The position numbers were made by a program, and so were the translations under genes. A model generated the notes under the pieces. That model ran no database searches. It was given only the letters and a program-made list of their open reading frames with translations, and was not told the origin of the DNA. Below are positions 26,312 to 33,172 of a stretch of 33,172 nt of DNA, piece by piece. Within the stretch, counting starts at the first letter, position 1. Each line of letters begins with the position of its first letter. Origin of the DNA: Bradyrhizobium sp. (lineage in GTDB: Bacteria > Pseudomonadota > Alphaproteobacteria > Rhizobiales > Xanthobacteraceae); assembly GCA_028290305.1 (NCBI GenBank), contig JAQGKC010000017.1, positions 1 to 33,172 of the forward strand. Direction: 5' to 3'.

Positions 26312-27775
26312 GTGACCGAGTTTATCGACGTCTCCCCCGAGGAGGCGGCGGCCGAAATCCTGCGTCGTAGGAGGGGCCGCGAGCACCTCATCGACTTCAC
26401 TGAATACACGCTCCCCAAATACAAGGCGGACCCGTTTCACCACCTCGTCGCTGAAAAGCTGGAAGCGGTAGAGCGTGGCGAGATAAAGCGTCTCATGCTG
26501 TTCGCGCCTCCGCGGCACGGCAAGAGCGAACTGTCGACCCGGCGTTTCCCGGCCTACTTCATGGCCAGGAACCCCGAGAAGAACGTCATTTCGGCTTCGT
26601 ACAACGGAGACTTCGCCACCACCTTCGGCCGAGACGTCCGCAACATCGTCCGTGGCAAGGAGTTCGACACTCTCTTCCCGCAGATCAAGATCCGATCGGA
26701 CAATCGAGCTGCTGACGAGTGGGAGCTGGAACAGGGCGGCAAGTACTTCGCGGTCGGCGTCGGCACCGGTACCACCGGTAAGGGTGCCCATCTATTCCTG
26801 ATCGACGATCCGATCAAGGACCGCAAGGAAGTCAACTCCGCGGGTTTCCGCGAGGACCAGTGGAACTGGTACCGGGACGTTGTCTACACCCGTCTCGAAG
26901 AAGATGCGGCAATCGTTCTGACACTGACGCGCTGGCACTACGACGACATCGCTGGCCGGCTGATCGAGCTGATGAACGATGGCAAGGGTTTGCCCTGGGA
27001 GATCCTGTATCTGCCGGCGCTGCCGTACACCAAGTCGATCCAGCGCGAGGATGGCACCAAGGAGCTGATCCTCAACGACGACGGCACCGTTCCCGGCGAT
27101 CCGCTGCGCCGCAAGCCGAACGATCCGCTGGCTCCGCGACGCTTTTCCTACAACGCTTTGATGGACCGCCAGGACGTTCTTGGCGAGCGGTCATTCTCTG
27201 CTCTCTACCAGCAGCAACCGATGACCGACGACGGCGGCATGTTTCGTGCCGACTGGTTCGAAGCTCCGTCAGAGCTGCCGGCCAAGCGCGTCCGCGTGCG
27301 TGCCTGGGATTTGGCCGCGTCTGCTGACGGCGACTACACGGTCGGCGTTCTGATGTCGAAGGACACCAACGGCATCTTCTACATCGAGAACATCATCCGT
27401 TTCCGCGACACCCCGCTGGGGGTCGAGAAGAAGATCTTCGAGACGGCCAAGAATGACGGCCGATCGGTGCAGATCATCCTTCCGCAGGACCCCGGCCAGG
27501 CAGGCAAGAGCCAGGCCCAAAGCTTCATACGCCGGCTCGCCGGCTACATCGTCAAGGCTGTTCGCCCCACAGGACCGAAAGAGACCCGCGCCGCGGCATT
27601 TGCTGCGCAGTGCGAGGCAAAGAACGTGAAGATGGTGAAGGGACATTGGAATCAGTGCTTCACCGATGAATTGGAAATGTTCCCGCTTGGCGTCAATGAC
27701 GACCAGGTCGACGCCGCTTCCGACGCCTTCAACGCTCTGCTCGGACCGAGACGGGCGGCAGTCCTCGACTGGTAA
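26312..27775 (+). CDS. terL: Phage terminase large subunit (TerL)
   Basis: 487 aa from GTG 26312. ATPase domain: Walker A APPRHGKS at 65-72; Walker B LFLIDDPIK with D165-D166; coupling motif LTLTRWHYDD at about 203-212. Nuclease domain: RVRAWDLAASADGDYTVG (about 330-347) supplies the RNase H-type Asp, and a C-terminal DDQVDAASDAF another acidic pair. This is the packaging motor ATPase and headful or cos nuclease. Follows a terminator, so it may have its own promoter or rely on readthrough. Confidence 0.95.
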   Translation: MTEFIDVSPEEAAAEILRRRRGREHLIDFTEYTLPKYKADPFHHLVAEKLEAVERGEIKRLMLFAPPRHGKSELSTRRFPAYFMARNPEKNVISASYNGDFATTFGRDVRNIVRGKEFDTLFPQIKIRSDNRAADEWELEQGGKYFAVGVGTGTTGKGAHLFLIDDPIKDRKEVNSAGFREDQWNWYRDVVYTRLEEDAAIVLTLTRWHYDDIAGRLIELMNDGKGLPWEILYLPALPYTKSIQREDGTKELILNDDGTVPGDPLRRKPNDPLAPRRFSYNALMDRQDVLGERSFSALYQQQPMTDDGGMFRADWFEAPSELPAKRVRVRAWDLAASADGDYTVGVLMSKDTNGIFYIENIIRFRDTPLGVEKKIFETAKNDGRSVQIILPQDPGQAGKSQAQSFIRRLAGYIVKAVRPTGPKETRAAAFAAQCEAKNVKMVKGHWNQCFTDELEMFPLGVNDDQVDAASDAFNALLGPRRAAVLDW

Positions 27776-27793
27776 CGAGGACCACCCACCAAA

Positions 27794-29371
27794 ATGGCTG
27801 CTATCACCAACACCTACACGCCTTCTCCGCAGACTGGTAATCCCGGACTATTGTCGGCGGCTGCCACCACGATGCAGACGCGAACGGCAATGCTGCGCGC
27901 TGTCTACGGCGGCACGGAGACGATGCGTGCCCAGGACAAGACCTTCCTGCCGCAGTACGAGAAAGAGTCGGACACACGCTATACCGCGCGTTTGGCTTCG
28001 ACCTTCGCACTGAACAAGCTGCGCGAGGCGGTTGATGCCGCGTCCGCCAAGCCGTTCCGCACGCTGCTCAAGGTCGTCAACAACACCGACCCCGACGTCG
28101 ATGCCTGGGTCCAGGACATCGATCTGCAGGGTACGCATCTGCACGTCTTCGGCCACCAGCTGTTCAATAACGCCATGCTGGACGGCATGTGTCATATGCT
28201 GATCGACCATCCGGACACCTACAATCTGCCGAACCTGGCCGCCCAGAAAGCGTCGGGCGCCCGGCCGTTCATGAAGCTGTTCAAGGTCGATGACGTGGCT
28301 GCCGCTTACGACCAGTATGTCGGCGGCGACACCAAGACCGTTCACGTCCGCATCCGCAGCCAGCGCGCCGAGCGCGACGGCTTCAAGGAAGTGCTCATCA
28401 ACCAGATGCGGGTGATCGAGATCGACCCGACCAAGACGTCCGGCATCGTCCAGCTCTGGGAGCAGCTGGCGACCTCGGGCGGCTCGAGTTGGAGCTTTGT
28501 CGGCGAGACGCCGCTGACCAACCTGCCGGAAGTTCCGTTCGTCACGCTCTACGCTGGCGAAAAGGAAGCCGACTACCAGGTCAGGCCGATATTCATCGAT
28601 CTGGCCTACAAGCAGATCGAGCACTGGATCTCGTCCTCGGATCAGCGGTCAATCCTGTCGGCGGCGCGCTTCCCGATGCTGGCGTGCTCCGGCGTCCAGA
28701 TCGACCCGGAAGACGAGAAGCAGTTCGCGATCGGCCCGTACAAGGTTCTGTACGCACCGGAGGCAAATGGCCGCTGGTACTTCGTCGAGCCCAGGGGCAC
28801 GGCGATCGATTCCGGCATGAAGGACCTGGAAAAGCTCGAAATGCAGATGGACATGATGGCGCTCAACCCGGTCATGGGTACGCACCGTCAGTACGTTCCG
28901 CAAAACGAGCGCGACATCCAGGAGACCCGAGTCCACTCGGTCGTCCACGATATGGCCATCCAGTGCCAGGATGCCATCGAGAAGGCGGTGCGGTTCATGG
29001 GACAGTGGGCCGGCAAGGACCTCAGCAAGGTCACCTGCATCCTCAACACCGAGTTCTCGAACACGAAGGACCGCCTGCTCGAAGTCGCGCAGCTGGTCGC
29101 CATGTACGAGAAGCGCGGGCTGTCGCGCGAGGTGCTGCTCACCGAAGTCCGGAACCGTAATTTGCTCGGCGACGACTTCAATTTGCAGAAGGAACTTGAT
29201 CTGTGGAAGGCGGTTGACGCGCTGAATGCAAGTGCCGGGGCCAATGGCACTGCGCCTACAGCTCAGCCTGGCGCCGCCGCAGCACCCGCGGATCCGTCCG
29301 GCACCGGCTCCGGCTCCGCTCCCAAGCCCGACTTCCCGCCCGGTCAGTTGCGCCCAACAAAGCAAATCTGA
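27794..29371 (+). CDS. Portal protein, DUF4055-type
   Basis: 525 aa directly after TerL. Early helices (MQTRTAMLRAVYGGTETMRA; YTARLASTFALNKLREAVDA), then FGHQLFNNAMLDGMCHMLID, INQMRVIEIDPTK, RPIFIDLAYKQIEHWISSSD and a C-terminal helix VAMYEKRGLSREVLLTEVRN. These match DUF4055 portals, the dodecameric head vertex through which DNA passes. The last 45 residues are Ala/Pro/Gly-rich and likely disordered. Confidence 0.85.
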   Translation: MAAITNTYTPSPQTGNPGLLSAAATTMQTRTAMLRAVYGGTETMRAQDKTFLPQYEKESDTRYTARLASTFALNKLREAVDAASAKPFRTLLKVVNNTDPDVDAWVQDIDLQGTHLHVFGHQLFNNAMLDGMCHMLIDHPDTYNLPNLAAQKASGARPFMKLFKVDDVAAAYDQYVGGDTKTVHVRIRSQRAERDGFKEVLINQMRVIEIDPTKTSGIVQLWEQLATSGGSSWSFVGETPLTNLPEVPFVTLYAGEKEADYQVRPIFIDLAYKQIEHWISSSDQRSILSAARFPMLACSGVQIDPEDEKQFAIGPYKVLYAPEANGRWYFVEPRGTAIDSGMKDLEKLEMQMDMMALNPVMGTHRQYVPQNERDIQETRVHSVVHDMAIQCQDAIEKAVRFMGQWAGKDLSKVTCILNTEFSNTKDRLLEVAQLVAMYEKRGLSREVLLTEVRNRNLLGDDFNLQKELDLWKAVDALNASAGANGTAPTAQPGAAAAPADPSGTGSGSAPKPDFPPGQLRPTKQI

Positions 29372-29409
29372 TTGACCCGAGCAAATGAAAATGCTACCAG
29401 CCCCGGCCC

Positions 29410-29661
29410 ATGGCTGACCTGTCTCTGAAGCTCGAAGTTTCCGAATACCGCTGTGAACCCTGCACTCTGCGGCAGGGCACAGTGGTGCTTGAACTCGTGC
29501 GGATGATCCCCAAGTCGGTCGTGGTTTTCGGCAAGCTAGTGGGGCCTGAGTTTTACTGCTGCCCGATCTGTTTCGAAGCCAAGTTCGATGTGAAGACAAG
29601 GAAACCGGTTAAAAATGGGGCAAAATCAGCAGCAAAGTCCAAGCTCGCAGCGGTCAAATAA
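29410..29661 (+). CDS. Small zinc-ribbon-like protein (83 aa)
   Basis: C-x2-C (YRCEPCTLR) and CC-x2-C (YCCPICFEAK) are 35 residues apart, as in a zinc ribbon; the tail is Lys-rich (KNGAKSAAKSKLAAVK). Lies between portal and a membrane-protein gene; role unknown. Confidence 0.72.
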   Translation: MADLSLKLEVSEYRCEPCTLRQGTVVLELVRMIPKSVVVFGKLVGPEFYCCPICFEAKFDVKTRKPVKNGAKSAAKSKLAAVK

Positions 29662-29797
29662 GTCCGACCCTGCTCTCGAACAGATGGCCGCCGACCTCCA
29701 CGAGATCCGGCGCAAGCAATCGATCGAGTTCTACGCGCCCGGGATCGCCCTGATCATCCTGGTCGTATTCGCTTTCTGGTTCTTCGGGCGCCCCTGA
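29615..29797 (+). CDS. Small tail-anchored membrane protein (60 aa)
   Basis: Overlaps the preceding gene by 47 nt. MGQNQQQSPSSQRSNKSDPA, a short amphipathic helix (MAADLHEIRRKQ), then a membrane helix GIALIILVVFAFWFFG. Weak start signal. Confidence 0.55.
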   Translation: MGQNQQQSPSSQRSNKSDPALEQMAADLHEIRRKQSIEFYAPGIALIILVVFAFWFFGRP

Positions 29798-29814
29798 GGT
29801 GCTCCGGAGGCCCA

Positions 29815-29861
29815 TTTGCATTCCCCAAACCAGCTGGAGTTGACAAAAGGGCGGTACTGTG
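29815..29861 (+). promoter_or_regulatory. Late promoter region 2
   Basis: TTTGCATTCC, then 25 bp later CTGGAGTTGACAAAA (-35 TTGACA at 29840-29845), then GGCGGTACTGTGC. Near copy of 18995-19046. Expected to drive the 95-aa gene and the scaffold/capsid genes. Confidence 0.62.
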
Positions 29862-29869
29862 CTTAATCA

Positions 29870-29885
29870 TTTGCTCAAATGCAAA
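29870..29885. promoter_or_regulatory. TTTGCTCAAATGCAAA dyad
   Basis: The best-conserved dyad form, immediately before GGAGTGACC and the GTG start at 29896. Confidence 0.6.
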
Positions 29886-29895
29886 TGGAGTGACC

Positions 29896-30183
29896 GTGCA
29901 TCTCTTCTCCCGCAAGTCCCTGGTCCAAGCGTTCCGCATGCCACTTTGGGGACAAATTGCTGACGAGACGCCGCCGCAATGGCTGGTGAGGCGGCTGCAA
30001 ACGGGCGAACTGGAGATGAACCGCCTCGGTGGTCTCACAATGCAAACGCCCTGGGGCATGCAGCAATGCGCCGCAGGCGACGTCATCGTCCTATTCCAAG
30101 ACAATTCCATCGGGTTTGAGAAGCCCGAGAAGTTCGAAACGGACTTCGAAGTCGTCACGTCCGAGCAGCTTCGCGCCGCGTGA
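29896..30183 (+). CDS. Hypothetical protein (95 aa)
   Basis: GTG 29896 has GGAG at 5-nt spacing; GTG 29890 overlaps it and is unlikely. MHLFSRKSLVQAFRMPLWGQ, then PQWLVRRLQTGELEMNRLGG and MQTPWGMQQCAAGDVIVLFQ. Resembles small phage proteins of the PGDYI/PGDVI class (a strand, turn, strand ending in G-D-(V/Y)-(I/L)). Confidence 0.75.
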   Translation: MHLFSRKSLVQAFRMPLWGQIADETPPQWLVRRLQTGELEMNRLGGLTMQTPWGMQQCAAGDVIVLFQDNSIGFEKPEKFETDFEVVTSEQLRAA

Positions 30184-30210
30184 CCTGATCTCCACCAAAA
30201 CATAGTTCAG

Positions 30211-30240
30211 ACCCGCTGCGGACCTCCGTGGCGGGTTTTT
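30211..30240 (+). terminator. Intrinsic terminator
   Basis: ACCCGC/GCGGGT with inner CGG/CCG stem and TTTTT. It closes the 95-aa gene. 30241-30439 has no supported gene. Confidence 0.8.
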
Positions 30241-30439
30241 CTTTGTGCCTGCGCCTTTGAGGGCTGTGGCCGAGAACCCTTTCAGATCGCGCTCCCGGCT
30301 GGTTGAGCGCGATTTCAGCGGTCTCAGTTCGCATCCCGCACAAGACGAACAGAGATACCCAAGAGCGCGTTGCACGCCCGCGCCGCCGCTGAGTTCACAC
30401 AGCACCCAATTCGCCAGCACTGACTAACCGATCGCCGGG

Positions 30440-31459
30440 ATGGCATCGGACCGGTCGGTGCTGCGCAACACCTATTCCCCGGTCCTCGGGGATATCGCCG
30501 GACCTACAGGCGGGACGCCTGATGGTCCTTTTATCACGAGGGGCGGGATGCCCCGCATTTCCGGGATGGATATGCTTAAAGCAGTCGTTACTGATCTCAA
30601 CGAAATCGATGAAGGCCACCGCGGGTTTTACACGCAGAAGGACGGGAAGTTCTTCCTGAATGTGACGCCGGTCGATGGTTTCCAACTCGACAACACCACG
30701 GGCCTGAAGACCGCCCTCGGCGCAGAGCGCAACAATGTTGCCGTGCTGACCGAGCAGCTCAAGCCCTACCAAGGCCTGGACGCCGCCGCGGCTCGCACCG
30801 CGATCGAGCGTATCGCCGCCTTTGGTGAAATCACGCCGGACGCCGCCAAGACGGCGGTCGAAACGGCACAACGACTGTCTGCACTCGATCCCGCGAAAGA
30901 GGGCGAGCGTATCGCAGGTGAAAAATTCGAGACCCTGAAGGGCCAGCTCCAGGCGCAGTTCACGCTGCGTGAGACCGATCTGACCACGCAGGTCAAGACC
31001 GCTAACACCACGATCGAAAGCCTGACGGGGCAGCTTCAGACCGTGATGGCCGATGGCCAGATCAAGTCAGAAGTCGCAAAAGCCAACCCACTGGACGACG
31101 CGCGGGATGCCGTCGAACTTCTGGTGAGCAAGTTTGTCCGCACGTCAATGAAGGACGGGAAGGTCGCTGTCGACGTGCTCGACACGAACGGCAACCCCCG
31201 CATCAAGGACGTCAACGGCACCCCCTTTACGGTCGCCGATCTCGTTGCCGAGATCCGCGAGAGCCGTGCGTCGCTCTTCAAGCCCGAAGACAAGCGCGGC
31301 ATGGGAATCAACCCCGGCAACAACGCTACTCCGCCGGCCGGAGGGGTCGTGAACCCCTGGGTCAAGGAGAGCTTCAACCTCACCCAGCAAATGGTGCTGG
31401 AAAATACCAAACCCGAATTGGCCAAGCAGCTGAAAGCACAGGCCGGCGTCAAGGACTAA
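30440..31459 (+). CDS. Phage head scaffolding protein
   Basis: 339 aa, placed between portal and major capsid as scaffolds are. It has a long helical middle with coiled-coil character (LGAERNNVAVLTEQLKPYQG; FETLKGQLQAQFTLRETDLT; TQVKTANTTIESLTGQLQTV), then DDARDAVELLVSKFVRTSMK and a C-terminal helix LAKQLKAQAGVKD. The pattern is that of GP20-like scaffolding proteins. The start is uncertain: ATG 30440 has a weak signal, ATG 30548 or the one at MLKAVVTDL (30572) are alternatives and the first 43 residues are low in structure. Confidence 0.78.
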   Translation: MASDRSVLRNTYSPVLGDIAGPTGGTPDGPFITRGGMPRISGMDMLKAVVTDLNEIDEGHRGFYTQKDGKFFLNVTPVDGFQLDNTTGLKTALGAERNNVAVLTEQLKPYQGLDAAAARTAIERIAAFGEITPDAAKTAVETAQRLSALDPAKEGERIAGEKFETLKGQLQAQFTLRETDLTTQVKTANTTIESLTGQLQTVMADGQIKSEVAKANPLDDARDAVELLVSKFVRTSMKDGKVAVDVLDTNGNPRIKDVNGTPFTVADLVAEIRESRASLFKPEDKRGMGINPGNNATPPAGGVVNPWVKESFNLTQQMVLENTKPELAKQLKAQAGVKD

Positions 31460-31485
31460 GTCCTTCCGCCCTCTGACATTGCATG

Positions 31486-31510
31486 CGCCCGGACCCGTGT
31501 CCGGGCGTTT
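31486..31510 (+). terminator. Hairpin, probable weak terminator or processing site
   Basis: CGCCCGGAC/GTCCGGGCG, 4-nt loop, then TTTGCTTG. Sits between scaffold and capsid genes; would lower or uncouple readthrough. Confidence 0.7.
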
Positions 31511-31522
31511 GCTTGAATGCAA
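31508..31522. promoter_or_regulatory. TTTGCTTGAATGCAA element
   Basis: Dispersed dyad directly after the hairpin, 39 bp before the capsid gene start. Confidence 0.58.
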
Positions 31523-31560
31523 TCGGCCGCAAGCGCCAGTCACAACCACAAGAGTGAGAA

Positions 31561-32541
31561 ATGACTGAGACTCGTCTCGCGGACATGATCGTCCCGACCA
31601 AGTTCAACAAGTACGTTCAGGTTCTGTCGACGCAGAAGTCTGAGCTGTTTACGTCGGGGATCATCACCGACCTGACCAGCGTCATCGACGCCGAGATCGA
31701 AGGCAAGACGGTCAACATGCCGTTCTTCAACGACCTCGATGCGAGCGATGAAGAGCAGGTGCTCGACGACGCCACCGACCTGACCGTTGGCAAGATGACG
31801 AGCGGCCAGGACGTGGCCGTGAAGCTCCTGCGCGGTAAGGCATTCGGTACCTCGGACCTCGCGGCGGACCTGTCCGGCGCTGACCCGATCGACGCCATCG
31901 CGAACCGTTTCGCCGACTGGTGGAACAAGCGCTTCCAGACCGCGCTGCTCGCGACCCTCGCGGGTGCGATGGGCTCGGCCGACATGGCGGCCAACGTCAA
32001 CGACATCTCCGCCCTGCTCAACGGCGCGGCGAACTTCGACGCCGACTCGTTCATCGACTCCGCGTTCTTGCTCGGCGACGAGCAGGGCGGCCTGAACGGT
32101 GTCGCCGTCCACTCGCTCACGCTGAAGGCGATGGTGAAGGCCGACCTGATCGACTTCCTGCCCGACAGCCAGGGCAAGCTGACGATCCCGAGCTACCTCG
32201 GCAAGACCGTGCTGGTCGACGACTCGATGCCGGTTACCGGCGCGGGCGTGGACCGCGTCTTCACGACCTACATCTTCGGTCCCGGCGCGATCGGCTACGG
32301 CGAGAAGTCGCCGAAGGTGCCGGTGGAAGTCGAGCGCCAGGCTCTGAAGGGCATGGGCCAGGAGTACATCGTGAACCGTCGTCAGTGGGTTATGCACCCC
32401 CGCGGCGTCAAGTGGCTCGGCACGACCCAGGCCGGTGTCACCCCCGCGAACAGCGAGCTGGCGAACGTCGGCAACTGGAAGCGCGTGTACGAGGCGAAGA
32501 TCATCCGCATCGTGGCCTTCAAGCACAAGCTGGCGGCCTAA
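31561..32541 (+). CDS. Major capsid protein
   Basis: 326 aa, strong coding signal and highly biased codon use as expected of the most abundant virion protein. N-terminal TRLADMIVPTKFNKYVQVLS, then a P22/HK97-like coat pattern: GKTVNMPFFNDLDASDEEQV, ADWWNKRFQTALLATLAGAM, FLPDSQGKLTIPSYLGKTVL with VDDSMPV, and C-terminal RRQWVMHPRGVKWLG. Resembles the gp13-type major capsid family. Forms the head shell after assembly on the upstream scaffold. Confidence 0.9.
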   Translation: MTETRLADMIVPTKFNKYVQVLSTQKSELFTSGIITDLTSVIDAEIEGKTVNMPFFNDLDASDEEQVLDDATDLTVGKMTSGQDVAVKLLRGKAFGTSDLAADLSGADPIDAIANRFADWWNKRFQTALLATLAGAMGSADMAANVNDISALLNGAANFDADSFIDSAFLLGDEQGGLNGVAVHSLTLKAMVKADLIDFLPDSQGKLTIPSYLGKTVLVDDSMPVTGAGVDRVFTTYIFGPGAIGYGEKSPKVPVEVERQALKGMGQEYIVNRRQWVMHPRGVKWLGTTQAGVTPANSELANVGNWKRVYEAKIIRIVAFKHKLAA

Positions 32542-32542
32542 T

Positions 32543-32609
32543 CGTCTGACCCCAGACGGTTGAAAACTGAAACACAAGGCCCTCCTCGGGAAACCGGGGA
32601 GGGTTCTTT
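32543..32609 (+). terminator. Hairpin and intrinsic terminator after capsid
   Basis: CGTCTG-ACCC-CAGACG (32543-32558), then CCCTCCTCGG pairing with CCGGGGAGGG (32580-32603, GAAA loop, one G-U) and TTCTTT. A strong terminator would cap capsid transcripts. Confidence 0.85.
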
Positions 32610-32629
32610 GTGCGTATCTGGAGACAATC

Positions 32630-32929
32630 ATGATTGGAGCGCAGGGCTTTCGAGCCCGTGAAGCGGCTGCGAACTATAAGCGCCGCGAGCGTCGGCTAGT
32701 TTCGGACGAGGTACGGGCCGCTCGTTTTGCCAACCTGCACGGCAATGTCGAGAACCCGGAAGCACCGGTCGAGCCCGTTGCACCGGCTCAGACTGAGCCG
32801 GAAGTGACTGAGGAGACGCAGGTCGAGCAGGCGGCTGATGCTGTCGACGATGCTGCTGATGCTGCCGACGAGGCTGGCGACGAGGCGAAGACCGCTTCGA
32901 AGAAGAAAGCCGCGAAGGCGAAGAAGTAA
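32630..32929 (+). CDS. Head accessory-type protein (99 aa)
   Basis: GGAG before the ATG. Basic helix at the N-terminus (AREAAANYKRRERRLVSDEV), an acidic low-complexity middle (EPEVTEETQVEQAADAVDDA) and a Lys-rich tail (ASKKKAAKAKK). This charge layout and position are those of small head-decoration or minor head proteins; not proven. Confidence 0.72.
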   Translation: MIGAQGFRAREAAANYKRRERRLVSDEVRAARFANLHGNVENPEAPVEPVAPAQTEPEVTEETQVEQAADAVDDAADAADEAGDEAKTASKKKAAKAKK

Positions 32930-32939
32930 GGAACCGTAA

Positions 32940-33172
32940 TGGGCTACGCCAGCAAGGAAGATATCGACGAGCTTTACGGCACCGATCTCCTGGTTCGCGT
33001 AGCCGATTACAACAAAGACGGCACGCCGGACCCCGAGGTAATCGCCAAGGGACTCCAGGCGGCCGACGAGATTTGCGACGCCTACCTGTCAGCCCAGTAC
33101 ACGATCCCAGTCGTGCCCACGCCCGGCGTGGTGAAGAACTGCGCGATCGACATCGCCGTCTACAAGATGGCG
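32940..33172 (+). CDS. Gp36/DUF1320-like head-completion protein (truncated by window)
   Basis: AAGGAA before ATG 32940. MGYASKEDIDELYGTDLLVR, then PEVIAKGLQAADEICDAYLS, AQYTIPVVPTPGVVKNCAID fits Mu-like Gp36 (DUF1320), which closes the head or connector. The 3' end continues past the window. Confidence 0.82.

Noticed and set aside
28649..29599. 316-aa open frame antisense to the portal gene
   Set aside because: No ribosome-binding site and it crosses two real genes.
31540..32631. 363-aa open frame antisense to the capsid gene
   Set aside because: Shadow of the highly biased capsid codons; no start signal and no protein-like features.

Overview
The window is GC-rich alphaproteobacterial DNA, most like Bradyrhizobium or a close relative. 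The evidence is the family make-up (GlcG/HbpS, LysR, a LigD-type minimal ligase, several small Rhizobiales-type proteins), a perfect FNR/FixK box, and a virion module joined to it. The simplest reading is host DNA carrying a tailed prophage. A temperate phage that has picked up host genes is also possible. No integrase and no att core was recognised.

Layout. (1) 1-1634, host: a partial heme-binding GlcG/HbpS gene (-), the decayed 3' end of a short-chain dehydrogenase (-), and a LysR regulator (+). (2) 1901-11843, leftward phage-type operons: about 25 small genes, many with 4-bp start/stop overlaps. They include a MESH1/SpoT-like HD hydrolase, a DUF7007-like protein, small cysteine-motif and membrane proteins, and a tRNA-Glu(CUC) inside the transcription unit. 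(3) 11870-12815, about 0.9 kb without a convincing gene. It is dense in long stems and holds a two-hairpin module twice, exactly 300 bp apart; it is a candidate giant structured RNA. (4) 13111-14218, a 1.1-kb element with 22-bp terminal inverted repeats and a perfect 12-bp flanking direct repeat. It has one membrane-protein gene and no transposase, so it looks like a mobile insertion cassette. (5) 14230-18945, host-like accessory genes: a FixK-type box before a 47-aa protein, a HEPN-motif protein, a secreted protein, a three-site operator, a minimal ATP-dependent DNA ligase and a frameshifted gene. (6) 18995-33172, the rightward late phage region: a promoter, about 15 small genes (many membrane proteins), two tRNAs, a holin-like protein, thioredoxin, a small terminase-like protein, a ParA-like ATPase, TerL, a DUF4055-type portal, scaffold, major capsid protein, a head accessory protein and a truncated Gp36/DUF1320-like head-completion gene.

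Working together. The right arm is a standard packaging and head-assembly order (TerS, TerL, portal, scaffold, capsid, head completion), interrupted by an unusual ParA-type ATPase between the terminase subunits. A dispersed dyad, roughly TTTGC-NN-GAATGCAAA, lies in the leaders of leftward and rightward phage genes, often just before the ribosome-binding site. Two near-identical promoter regions (about 19.0 and 29.8 kb) carry the same element. This suggests one phage-wide regulatory circuit linking both arms. Gene calls rest on reading frame, start context and family recognition from memory; no database search was possible.
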